Below, piece by piece: positions 51,787-60,138 of a stretch of 64,000 nt of DNA. The stretch spans positions 62,001 to 126,000 of the forward strand of contig JAAWRH010000001.1 in NCBI GenBank assembly GCA_022800935.1. The letters are read 5' to 3'. Numbering within the stretch: the first letter of the stretch is position 1; every line of letters starts with the position of its first letter. Source of the stretch: Oscillospiraceae bacterium (lineage in GTDB: Bacteria; Bacillota; Clostridia; Oscillospirales; Ruminococcaceae). Position numbers and translations under genes: made by a program. The notes under the pieces were generated by a model. The model had not been told where the DNA came from and made no database searches. It saw only the letters and a program-made list of their open reading frames with translations.

Positions 51787-53709
51787 ATGACCGATTACTA
51801 TCTTGACGCCCTGAAGCGCGGACAAAGGGAGTTCCGCACTTGTGTTTCCCAGGGAGAACACCCTTACCTTCCCCGACTGGATGATTTTCTCCCCTCCGAA
51901 CGCATTGCCGGCGGTATGCCGCTGGGCATTGTCCATATCCCCTCGGAGCTGATTGTTGGCACCCGGACAGCAGGACGGACCAACGCGTTTTCCCGCGGCT
52001 TTATGCCCCTTCTGGATGCCCAAAGTGAGTTTGGCCTCAAGTGGAAAAGCCTCTGCCAAGCCCACCTGGAGGAGGGCATCCGGGATCCTATCAAGGCCTA
52101 TGAATACCTCAACCGCTTTTATGTGGAGGAGGGGAACAAGCGGGTCAGTGTGCTGAAATTCTTTGACGCTGTAACCATCACCGCTCAGGTTACACGCATC
52201 ATGCCGGAACGAAACGGCTCCAAGGAGGTGGAGCTGTACTATGAATTCGCCGAATTCTACCAGGCCAGCAGGCTCAATATCCTGGAGTTTTCCAAGCCGG
52301 GCAGTTATGCAGCCATTCAAAGGCTGATGGGCAAGCGCCCCGGCGACCCCTGGACCGAGGAGGAGCGCCGGGACTTTACCGCAGCCTACTATTACTTCCG
52401 TCAAGCCTATGAGGCCAACCGGGGCAGTCAGCTGGCCTCCACCGTGGGAGACGCGATGCTCGCCTATATCAAAATCTACGGCTTTGGGGAGCTCCAGGGC
52501 AAGGATGGGGCGGAGTTGAAAAAACAGCTTGCCAAGGTGTGGGAGGAGATACGCCTCCAGCAGGAGGAGCTGCCCATCTCGGTAAAGCTGACGCCGGAGG
52601 AAAAGGACCAGGGCATCCTCTCCAAGGTACTGCCGAAATCCGCGCCCAAAAAGCTGAAGGCAGCCTTTATCCACGACAAAACCCCCTCCGTCTCCGGCTG
52701 GACCTACGGCCATGAGCTGGGCCGCCAGCACATCAACCGGGTGTTTGGGGAGGAGCTGGAGACCGCCGCCTATTTTAACGCAATGGACGATGACCCCCAG
52801 AAGGTGATTGAGGAGGCCATCGCGGACGGGAACACCGTCCTCTTCACCACCTCCCCCCGCCTGCTCCCCGCCAGCCTGCGGGCGGCCATAGACCACCCGG
52901 ACATCATCATCCTCAACTGTTCCCTGAACAAGTCCCACCGCTATATCCGCACCTACTATGCCCGAATGTACGAGGCAAAGTTCATCATGGGGGCGATTGC
53001 CGGTTCCCTTGCGGGGGGGAACCATGTGGGCTTTATCTGCGACTATCCCATATTCGGCCAGGTTGCGGGGATCAACGCCTTTGCCCTGGGGGTACAGATG
53101 ACCAACCCCCGTTCCAAGGTCTACTTGGATTGGTCCGCCGTGGGGAGCATCGCGGCGGCGACCAAGCGGCTGACCGATCAGGGGATATGCCTCATCTCCT
53201 CCATCGACCTGCCCAAGCAGGGGGAAAAGGACCCCCGCTTCGGTCTTTCCCTGGTCAATGGGGAAAAACAGGTAAACCTGGCCATTCCCCTGTGGAAATG
53301 GGGTGCCTACTATGAACAGATTCTCCGGCAGATTCGGGACAGAACCTTCCAGAGCGAATACAAGGAGAGCAGCAAGGCACTGAACTATTACTGGGGAATG
53401 GCCTCCAACGTCATCGGCCTGCAATGCTCCGGGCGGCTTCCGGACAGCAGCCGCAAGCTGGCCTCCATGCTGAAGGCGGGGATATGCGCGGGGACAGTGG
53501 ACCCCTTTCAGGGGCCGCTTTACGCCCAGGGCGGGCAGGTAATCAGCCAGCCCCAGCAGACCCTCAGCCCGGAGCAGATCATCAACATGGACTGGCTGGC
53601 GGAAAATATCTCCGGCTCCATTCCCGCCTATGAGGAGCTGACCCCCGTGGGCAAGGAAACGGTAAACATCGTGGGAATCGATTCGCCGGAGGCGGCGCCG
53701 GGCGTTTGA
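51787..53709 (+). CDS. Cytoplasmic BMP-domain (basic membrane lipoprotein-like) protein
   Basis: 640 residues. The N-terminal about 290 residues form an uncharacterised helical domain with a conserved-looking NRFYVEEGNKRVSVLKFF, reminiscent of ParB-type nucleotide-binding loops. From about 295 (KAAFIHDKTPSVSGWTYGHELG) to about 560 it is a periplasmic-binding-protein-like BMP domain with NCSLNKSHRYIRTYYARMYEAKFIMGAIAG and FICDYPIFGQVAGINAFALG. There is no signal peptide, lipobox or membrane helix, although BMP proteins are normally exported nucleoside-binding lipoproteins, and no ABC transporter is adjacent. Probably an intracellular ligand sensor. ATG 51787 lies 8 bases after GGAGG. Confidence 0.82.
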   Translation: MTDYYLDALKRGQREFRTCVSQGEHPYLPRLDDFLPSERIAGGMPLGIVHIPSELIVGTRTAGRTNAFSRGFMPLLDAQSEFGLKWKSLCQAHLEEGIRDPIKAYEYLNRFYVEEGNKRVSVLKFFDAVTITAQVTRIMPERNGSKEVELYYEFAEFYQASRLNILEFSKPGSYAAIQRLMGKRPGDPWTEEERRDFTAAYYYFRQAYEANRGSQLASTVGDAMLAYIKIYGFGELQGKDGAELKKQLAKVWEEIRLQQEELPISVKLTPEEKDQGILSKVLPKSAPKKLKAAFIHDKTPSVSGWTYGHELGRQHINRVFGEELETAAYFNAMDDDPQKVIEEAIADGNTVLFTTSPRLLPASLRAAIDHPDIIILNCSLNKSHRYIRTYYARMYEAKFIMGAIAGSLAGGNHVGFICDYPIFGQVAGINAFALGVQMTNPRSKVYLDWSAVGSIAAATKRLTDQGICLISSIDLPKQGEKDPRFGLSLVNGEKQVNLAIPLWKWGAYYEQILRQIRDRTFQSEYKESSKALNYYWGMASNVIGLQCSGRLPDSSRKLASMLKAGICAGTVDPFQGPLYAQGGQVISQPQQTLSPEQIINMDWLAENISGSIPAYEELTPVGKETVNIVGIDSPEAAPGV

Positions 53710-53933
53710 GTGTCAGGCTATGAAAGCGGCAAAATACAGCGTAGCTGAGGATACCCGGCTGCGCTGTTCCTTTCGCATTTCCATCGGCTATTTTCCTCCG
53801 CCCGGCGGGCCCGATATCCCCGAAACACGGTCCCATTGTTGACTATTTGAGCAATCTTGCCATAAAATAAAGCTAAATAACACGTTACGGGAAATAATCT
53901 TCCCATAAATGCGTTTTTCTCCCCCGGAAATGA

Positions 53934-53962
53934 TTGACGTATCGCCTTTTGGGCGTTAAAAT
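53934..53962 (+). promoter_or_regulatory. Promoter of the hybrid kinase-fapA-cheX-cheY unit
   Basis: TTGACG (53934-53939), 17 bases, TAAAAT (53957-53962). The expected start is near 53969, giving a leader of about 175 bases if translation begins at 54145. The leader frame is open from ATG 53983, which has its own AGAGGA. The rest of 53710-53930 shows no gene. Confidence 0.7.
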
Positions 53963-54144
53963 AGAATAAGAGGAATTTACTCATGGGCTTCCGCGCCCGT
54001 GCCGCTAAAGCCTGCCGCTATCCGCCGCGGCTCTGTTCTTTTTTCTATAAATTTGCTCATATTCATCGTTCGTGGGGACATAAACAGAGCATATGCTTCA
54101 GCTCTCGTGTTCCCAGTAAGCAGACCATACGGGAGGAAACACAA

Positions 54145-57100
54145 ATGTACCATTGTCATGTCCGTTTCTATCTTCTGGGCCATCAGCAGGAAGCGTTCGA
54201 GCCCATTCGCCAAGTTGATCCACCGGAGGCCTTTACCTATGAATACCTGGAGTCCGACACCCCCCGCCAGGAACTCATCACCGAGGCGGATGTGATCATC
54301 GCCGACCTGCGGGGCATGGAGCCGGAAAGCATTGTCCATGGCCTGGCTGCGGATAAAAAATTGGAGGCCGAGCTAATCCTGCTGGCGGATGCCCGGCAGA
54401 TTTCCGCTTTGGAGAGGTGGTTTCCCTATATCACCGACATATGGACCTGTCCCATGTCCACCGGGGAGATGCAGTTCAGGCTCCGGCGCTGGCAGCAGAC
54501 CTTCAAGCTCAACCGGGATTACCGGGAAACCAGCCATTTCCTGGACGCCGCTATTGACGGCTCCCCCAATCTGGTTTGGTTCAAGGACAAAAACGGCATC
54601 CACAGAAAGGTGAACAGCAGTTTTTGTCAGACGGTCAATAAGACAAAGGAACAGGTGGAGGGGCGGGGCCACGCCTATATCTGGGACGTGGAAGAGGATG
54701 ATCCCGCCTGTATCGAATCCGAACGCGTCGTTATGGAAACGCAGAAGACCTGCTACTCCCTGGAAACCATACAGACCGGCGGCGGAGCCCGCCTGCTTTC
54801 CACCTATAAATCTCCGCTGTATGATCTGGACGGCTCTGTGATGGGCACTGTCGGCGTCGCCATCGACGTGACCAAGGAACGGGCCTATGAAGAGGCCCTT
54901 GCCCAGAAAACCCAAATTCTGGAGTCCCTCTTTATGTCCATGGACTGCGGCATCATGTGCCATTCCCTGGATGGCTCTAAGATTATCAGCGTCAACCGGG
55001 CGGCGCTAGAGTTGCTGGGCTATGAAAGCCAGGAAGAGATGGAAACAGCGGGCTTTGACCTGATTGCTCCCTCTGTGGCGAAGGAGGACCGGGAAAGGCT
55101 GCGGGAAAGCATCCTCTCCCTGAAGAATGTGGGAGAAAACGTCAATGTGGAATATTCCGTCAACCATCCGGACGGCAAGGTTCTGCACATTATGGGGAAT
55201 ATCAAGCTGATTGAGGAAAACGGCGAGCCGCTTTACCAGCGGTTTCTCCTGGACTACACCGCCCAGAAGCAGCGGGAAAGAAGAGAAAAGCAGGAGATTG
55301 AGCGCCGCCAGCAGAGCCTGATCCAGGCCTTGGCCACCGATTATAATCTGGTATATTATTACAATTTGGAAACCAAAACAGGCAATCCCCTGCGCATCCA
55401 TGACTGTCCCTATGGCATCCTGGACCGTATCTTCAACAATGACATGCCCTTCTACGACTCTCTGGAAAGGTACATACAGACCTGCGTCCATGCCGACGAC
55501 CGGGAAATGATGCGGCAGTCCACCTCCTGGGAGCGGATTGAAATGGAGCTGGAGGAAAAGGAAAGCTTTTATGTCAATTACCGCAACATCTGCGGCGGCA
55601 GCCTGCGGTATTTTCAGATGAAGGCTGTCCGCACCGGGGAATGGGATGCCTGCCGCAGCGCCGTGCTGGGCTTCCGCAGCGTGGACGAAGAAACCCGCAT
55701 TGAAATGGAGAAAAAGAACATGCTGGAGGATGCCCTTTCCCAGGCAAACCGGGCCAGCAGAGCCAAGAGTGTGTTCCTCTCCAATATGTCCCACGATATC
55801 CGCACACCTATGAACGCCATTATCGGCTTTACCGCTTTGGCCACCACACACATTGACAACAAGGAACAGGTGGAAGCTTATCTGAAAAAGATTATGACCT
55901 CCGGCAACCATCTCCTGAGCCTTATCAACGATATTCTGGACATGAGCCGGATTGAAAGCGGCAAAATGCACCTGGAGGAAAAGGAGTGCAGCCTGCCGGA
56001 TATCCTCCACAGCCTGCGCAACATCGTACAGGCGGACGTTTACGCCAAGCAGCTTGACTTTTATATCGACGCGGTGGATATTCAGCACGAAAACATCTAC
56101 TGCGACAGTCTTCGCCTCAACCAGGTTCTGCTGAACCTGCTGGGCAACTCCATCAAATACACCGCCGCAGGCGGAATGCTGAGCATCCGGGTCATTGAAA
56201 AGCCCGGCGCGCCGGCAGGCTCCGCCAACTATGAATTCCACGTCAAGGACAACGGAATCGGCATGAGCGAGGATTTTGTCTCCCGCATCTTTGAACCCTT
56301 TGAGCGGGAGCGCAACTCCACCACCAGCGGTATTCAGGGCACCGGCCTGGGCATGGCAATCACCAAAAACATTGTGGAGATGATGAACGGAACCATCAAT
56401 GTCAAGAGCAAAAAATCCGTTGGTACAGAGGTGGTGGTGTCCCTCACCTTCCGCCTCAGCTCCGCAGAGGAACAAAACCACGCCATTCCTGAGCTGAAGG
56501 ATTGCAGGGCGCTTGTGGTGGACGACGATTACAACACCTGCGACAGTGTCTCTTGGATGCTCCAGCAGATTGGTATGCGCGCCGAATGGACCCTTTCCGG
56601 CAGGGAGGCGGTGCTGCGCACCCATCAGGCGGTTACGCGGGGAGACTACTACAGCGTCTACATCATTGACTGGATGCTCCCGGATATGAACGGCGTGGAG
56701 GTTGCGCGCCGGGTCCGCAAGGAAACGGGAGAAAACGTTCCCATCATTGTTCTGACAGCCTATGACTGGTCGGACATTGAGGACGAGGCAAGGGAGGCGG
56801 GCGTCTCCGCCTTTTGCAGCAAGCCCCTCTTCCTTTCGGAACTGAAAAGCAGCCTGTACTCTGTTGTCTGCGCCAAGCCGGAAAAAACGCCGGAGGAACA
56901 GCAAGCCATCCCGCTGCACACCGGGCGCATTCTGCTGACAGAGGATAACGAGCTCAACCAGGAAATCGCCGTCGCCATCCTGGAGGAGGCCGGCTTTACC
57001 GTTGACACGGCAGACAACGGTCAGATTGCCGTAGACACCCTGACCCAAAAGGGCGCCGGGTATTACCAGCTGGTGCTGATGGATGTGCAGATGCCGGTGA

Positions 57101-57297
57101 TGAACGGTTATGAGGCTACCCGGAAAATCCGCGCCCTGGAGGACAAGGGGCTTGCGGGAATCCCCATCCTAGCCATGACCGCCAACGCCTTTGAGGAGGA
57201 TAAACAGGAGGCGCTGCACACCGGGATGAACGGCCACATCGCCAAACCCATCGATATTTCAGAGTTGATGGATGCAATCAAAGAATACGTGCAGTAA
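54145..57297 (+). CDS. Soluble multi-PAS hybrid histidine kinase with two receivers
   Basis: 1050 residues and no membrane helix. An N-terminal receiver-like domain (about 1-115) keeps VIIADLRG but lacks a normal acidic pocket. Two PAS domains follow (about 130-255 and 265-395), then a third PAS-like segment (to about 520), HisKA with H550 in SHDIRTPMNAI, and HATPase with NGIGM and GTGLGM. Receiver 1 has D842 (IIDWMLPDMNG) and receiver 2 has D980 (LMDVQMPVMNG). GGGAGGA precedes ATG 54145. An alternative ATG at 53983 also has a site and would add a basic 54-residue extension. It lies 41 bases before fapA. Likely cytoplasmic redox or ligand sensing; signal unknown. Confidence 0.9.
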   Translation: MYHCHVRFYLLGHQQEAFEPIRQVDPPEAFTYEYLESDTPRQELITEADVIIADLRGMEPESIVHGLAADKKLEAELILLADARQISALERWFPYITDIWTCPMSTGEMQFRLRRWQQTFKLNRDYRETSHFLDAAIDGSPNLVWFKDKNGIHRKVNSSFCQTVNKTKEQVEGRGHAYIWDVEEDDPACIESERVVMETQKTCYSLETIQTGGGARLLSTYKSPLYDLDGSVMGTVGVAIDVTKERAYEEALAQKTQILESLFMSMDCGIMCHSLDGSKIISVNRAALELLGYESQEEMETAGFDLIAPSVAKEDRERLRESILSLKNVGENVNVEYSVNHPDGKVLHIMGNIKLIEENGEPLYQRFLLDYTAQKQRERREKQEIERRQQSLIQALATDYNLVYYYNLETKTGNPLRIHDCPYGILDRIFNNDMPFYDSLERYIQTCVHADDREMMRQSTSWERIEMELEEKESFYVNYRNICGGSLRYFQMKAVRTGEWDACRSAVLGFRSVDEETRIEMEKKNMLEDALSQANRASRAKSVFLSNMSHDIRTPMNAIIGFTALATTHIDNKEQVEAYLKKIMTSGNHLLSLINDILDMSRIESGKMHLEEKECSLPDILHSLRNIVQADVYAKQLDFYIDAVDIQHENIYCDSLRLNQVLLNLLGNSIKYTAAGGMLSIRVIEKPGAPAGSANYEFHVKDNGIGMSEDFVSRIFEPFERERNSTTSGIQGTGLGMAITKNIVEMMNGTINVKSKKSVGTEVVVSLTFRLSSAEEQNHAIPELKDCRALVVDDDYNTCDSVSWMLQQIGMRAEWTLSGREAVLRTHQAVTRGDYYSVYIIDWMLPDMNGVEVARRVRKETGENVPIIVLTAYDWSDIEDEAREAGVSAFCSKPLFLSELKSSLYSVVCAKPEKTPEEQQAIPLHTGRILLTEDNELNQEIAVAILEEAGFTVDTADNGQIAVDTLTQKGAGYYQLVLMDVQMPVMNGYEATRKIRALEDKGLAGIPILAMTANAFEEDKQEALHTGMNGHIAKPIDISELMDAIKEYVQ

Positions 57298-57338
57298 CGA
57301 AGAAACTGATATCAGGTTATGAAGGGAGTGAATCTTAA

Positions 57339-59108
57339 ATGAAGTTAATGTCTATCCGAAAAAAGCTTGCTTCTATGCTGCTTGGACAGCAGCCCGGCGA
57401 AACGCCGGACATGGAATCCGAAGAAATCTACCCAGAAGCGAAAAGCGCGGAGACAGCAGATATTCCGGATTCATCCGATTCCGAGGTCTTTGACGCATCC
57501 AGGGAAGCCACGCTGGAGCTACCTCAGGAGCACCCGCTCCACCGCCTTTACAACCAATGCAGACAGCAGACTGGTTATCTGCCTACCCCCCACATCTGTA
57601 TGGATGAGGAGGGGGCAGTCCCCCAGGCTGTGATAAAAAAGGAAAAGGACCGGCTGAAATCCGCGCTGACCAGCGTCTGCAATGCACGGCTGAAGGAAGC
57701 AACCGGGGTGAAACACAGCGCCAAGGAGGACCTGGGGACAGCGGATGCTCCGCCGGTACTGGACGCCCTCCCCTTTTTCTTCCTTTCCTCGGATAAGCTT
57801 TTCGCGTGGGTGATGGTGTTCCCACCCATGGGTGGAGGGAAGGAGCTGACCCGCGACATGCTGTCCATCTCGCTGATGGAGCACGATATCAGCTATGGTG
57901 TGGACAGCCGCTTGGTAAACCGCCTTGACCACGACAAAAGGCGGTACTTCAGCCTGTACCTGATTGCAAAGGGGAAACCCGCCTTTGATGGAAAAAACGG
58001 GAACATTGTGGACAATTTTCCAAGAGTGGTTGAACGTGTGCTGAAAGCGGACGAACATGACCAGGTAGATTATATGGCCCTTAACCTAATCCATAATGTG
58101 GAAAAGGGGCAGGAAATATGCCGCCTGATTAAGCCCACCGACGGGGAGCCGGGGCGCACGGTGCTGGATGAGGAGATTTCCGCCAAGGGCGGAAAAGCAG
58201 TCCCCCTGCCCAAGGGGAGGAACACAGAAATCAGCGAGGACCAGACCCAGCTGCTGGCCTCCATATCCGGTGCCGTGGAGTTTACCGGACGGTTCTTCCA
58301 GGTTAAGCCGGTGCTGAATATTGAAGGAGACGTTGACTATTCCACCGGGAATCTGAATTTCTGGGGGGATGTCAACATAAACGGCAGCATTCTGAGCGGC
58401 TTTACCGTCCGTGCTACAGGAAGCATCCACATTGGCGGCGTAGTAGAGGCCGGGAGTATTGTGGAAGCTGGCGGCGACTTGGTTGTCGCCAAGGGAATTT
58501 TGGGCGACGGCACTACATTCGTCCAGTCCCACCGGAGCATCTTTGCAAAATTTGTGGAAAACTCGACCGTCTCGGTGCGGGAAAATCTACAGGCGGACTG
58601 CATTATTGGATGCACCGTCTATTGCGGCGGAGAAGTGACGGTGCAGTCCGGCCGCGGTACAATTATGAGCGGCCGCATATGGGCGGCCCACAGGGTACGG
58701 GCCAGCGTCGTCGGTTCCAAGGCGGAATGCAAGACCACCATTGACCTGGGCGGGGACCCCTGCAAAAGCTTTGAACGGGAGATTACACAGAAGGAAGTCA
58801 ACACATTGGAAATGGAGCTGGAACACCTGGAATGTCAGCCGGACAGTCCGGCTAAAGCCAGCCTCCTGAGAAAAACAAAAATCAAGCTGACTACGGCCAA
58901 CATCAAGCTGCAGCAATTGGAGGAGTTTGCACAAAAAGAGGATGAGAAAAAAGACGAGGAGGACGATGAAAGGGATATTGGACGTCTGGAGTGCGGCCTT
59001 GCCTATCCCGGAACGAAGGTCCGCTTTGGGAATATTGTTTACCGCCTGCGTCAAACCTCCAGACACTGTATTTTTACACTGGTAAACGACCAAATCATCA
59101 TGATGTAG
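57339..59108 (+). CDS. fapA: FapA family (DUF342) protein
   Basis: 589 residues. Divergent N-terminal region, then the FapA core: VRATGSIHIGGVVEAGSIVEAGGDLVVAKGI and following short repeats form a right-handed beta helix (about 325-460). A long charged coiled coil (about 490-550) and a small C-terminal beta piece follow. FapA-like proteins are linked to polar or flagellar regulation in some bacteria, but no flagellar genes are here. The gene sits between a hybrid kinase gene and cheX, suggesting a signalling scaffold. GAAGGGAGTG precedes the ATG. Confidence 0.9.
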   Translation: MKLMSIRKKLASMLLGQQPGETPDMESEEIYPEAKSAETADIPDSSDSEVFDASREATLELPQEHPLHRLYNQCRQQTGYLPTPHICMDEEGAVPQAVIKKEKDRLKSALTSVCNARLKEATGVKHSAKEDLGTADAPPVLDALPFFFLSSDKLFAWVMVFPPMGGGKELTRDMLSISLMEHDISYGVDSRLVNRLDHDKRRYFSLYLIAKGKPAFDGKNGNIVDNFPRVVERVLKADEHDQVDYMALNLIHNVEKGQEICRLIKPTDGEPGRTVLDEEISAKGGKAVPLPKGRNTEISEDQTQLLASISGAVEFTGRFFQVKPVLNIEGDVDYSTGNLNFWGDVNINGSILSGFTVRATGSIHIGGVVEAGSIVEAGGDLVVAKGILGDGTTFVQSHRSIFAKFVENSTVSVRENLQADCIIGCTVYCGGEVTVQSGRGTIMSGRIWAAHRVRASVVGSKAECKTTIDLGGDPCKSFEREITQKEVNTLEMELEHLECQPDSPAKASLLRKTKIKLTTANIKLQQLEEFAQKEDEKKDEEDDERDIGRLECGLAYPGTKVRFGNIVYRLRQTSRHCIFTLVNDQIIMM

Positions 59109-59158
59109 CGGCTTATTTCCGTACATCCGTTTAAGCTTGTGAAAAAAGGGGAGTGAAC

Positions 59159-59629
59159 ATGAATAATGCCGTATCGCGAGAATATCTAGCCGAAGTATTT
59201 GACCATGTTGTCCGTGATATTACGCGGCGGGAGGCCGGAATCGAGCTTCAATCCAGCGATTCCCAGCCAAAGGGCGAGACGTGTACGGTATATACCGCCT
59301 TCAATAAGGGGTACCACACCAGCTTATCCCTATGTGCGGAGTCATCCATGTTCGTCAGACTGACCCAACGTATGATGGGCAGAGAGGAGGTCACCGCGGA
59401 GGATGTGGAGATTTTCGCAAAGGAATTCTTCAACGTTCTGTGTGGGCACATCGCCACCCAGCTGTACCAGACCACCAGAGTTCCGGCCCGGTTCGATCCT
59501 CCTCTTTTCTACAATGGGCGGTATGCCCCGGAAAATAATATGGAGCATATTGTCCTTACATACTCCAGTGATAAAAATGAAATCGCGCAGCTAATCCATC
59601 ATATTTCATCGGTAAAGCATGCGGAGTGA
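59159..59629 (+). CDS. cheX: CheX-type CheY phosphatase
   Basis: 156 residues. CheC/CheX fold with a single phosphatase motif ExxN (E89 and N92 in AKEFFNVLCGHIATQL), as in CheX rather than two-site CheC. It should dephosphorylate the CheY encoded 30 bases downstream. AAAAGGGGAG is followed by GTG at 59153 and ATG at 59159; the ATG has the right spacing. No cheA, cheR, cheB or chemoreceptor gene is in the window. Confidence 0.87.
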   Translation: MNNAVSREYLAEVFDHVVRDITRREAGIELQSSDSQPKGETCTVYTAFNKGYHTSLSLCAESSMFVRLTQRMMGREEVTAEDVEIFAKEFFNVLCGHIATQLYQTTRVPARFDPPLFYNGRYAPENNMEHIVLTYSSDKNEIAQLIHHISSVKHAE

Positions 59630-59659
59630 CGGATTGACAGAAAGAAGGTTTTTTGGACT

Positions 59660-60022
59660 ATGAAAAAACGTATCATGGTTGTAGACGATTCCTGTATAAT
59701 GGAGGCGCAGATCAGCGAGATGCTGGTCGGCACCGAATTTGAGGTTGTTGCCTACTGCGAAAACGGCGAGGATGCAATCAGCTTATACGAGGAAGTACAG
59801 CCGGATGTTGTAACAATGGATATCATTATGCCCAAGCTGGACGGTTTGGAGGCGGCAAAGATGATTCTGGAGGAGCATCCTGACGCGAGGATTGTCATGA
59901 TTTCATCCTTGGCCTACGACGATACCATTCAGGAGGCGGAGACCATCGGCGCAAAGGCGTTTCTCTACAAGCCCATTGACTGCGAAACCCTGCTCGACGC
60001 ATTGCAGAAGGCAACGATATAA
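59660..60022 (+). CDS. cheY: CheY-like single-domain response regulator
   Basis: 120 residues, one receiver and no output domain. Acidic pair D9-D10 (VVDDS), phosphoacceptor D54 (TMDIIMPKLDG), switch Ser in MISSL, K104 in LYKPI. It is the last gene of the kinase-fapA-cheX-cheY run. Possible phosphodonor is the hybrid kinase, removal by CheX. The target is unknown because no flagellar switch genes are seen. AAGGTTTTTTGG precedes the ATG. Confidence 0.93.
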   Translation: MKKRIMVVDDSCIMEAQISEMLVGTEFEVVAYCENGEDAISLYEEVQPDVVTMDIIMPKLDGLEAAKMILEEHPDARIVMISSLAYDDTIQEAETIGAKAFLYKPIDCETLLDALQKATI

Positions 60023-60060
60023 ACGCCCCCTGGTGAAAGGGCGCGATTGAGCATTCCCTG

Positions 60061-60094
60061 AAAAACGGCCATCCAATTTGGAGGCCGTTTTTTT
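60061..60094. terminator. Bidirectional terminator after cheY
   Basis: AAAAACGGCC (60061-60070) pairs with GGCCGTTTTT (60083-60092), followed by TT. T runs on both sides suit cheY and the convergent histidine kinase gene. Confidence 0.85.
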
Positions 60095-60138
60095 CGGACA
60101 CTTTTATCAGGGATTCCCATTATCCCCCGCAGAACGCC

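Noticed and set aside
53969-54144. Possible cyclic-di-GMP or other riboswitch before the hybrid kinase
   Set aside because: Some GC-rich pairing, but no known aptamer core was recognised, and the segment is an open reading frame.
55006-57048. 680-codon minus-strand open frame opposite the hybrid kinase
   Set aside because: The plus-strand gene is certain from HisKA, HATPase and receiver motifs; the antisense frame has no recognisable domain.
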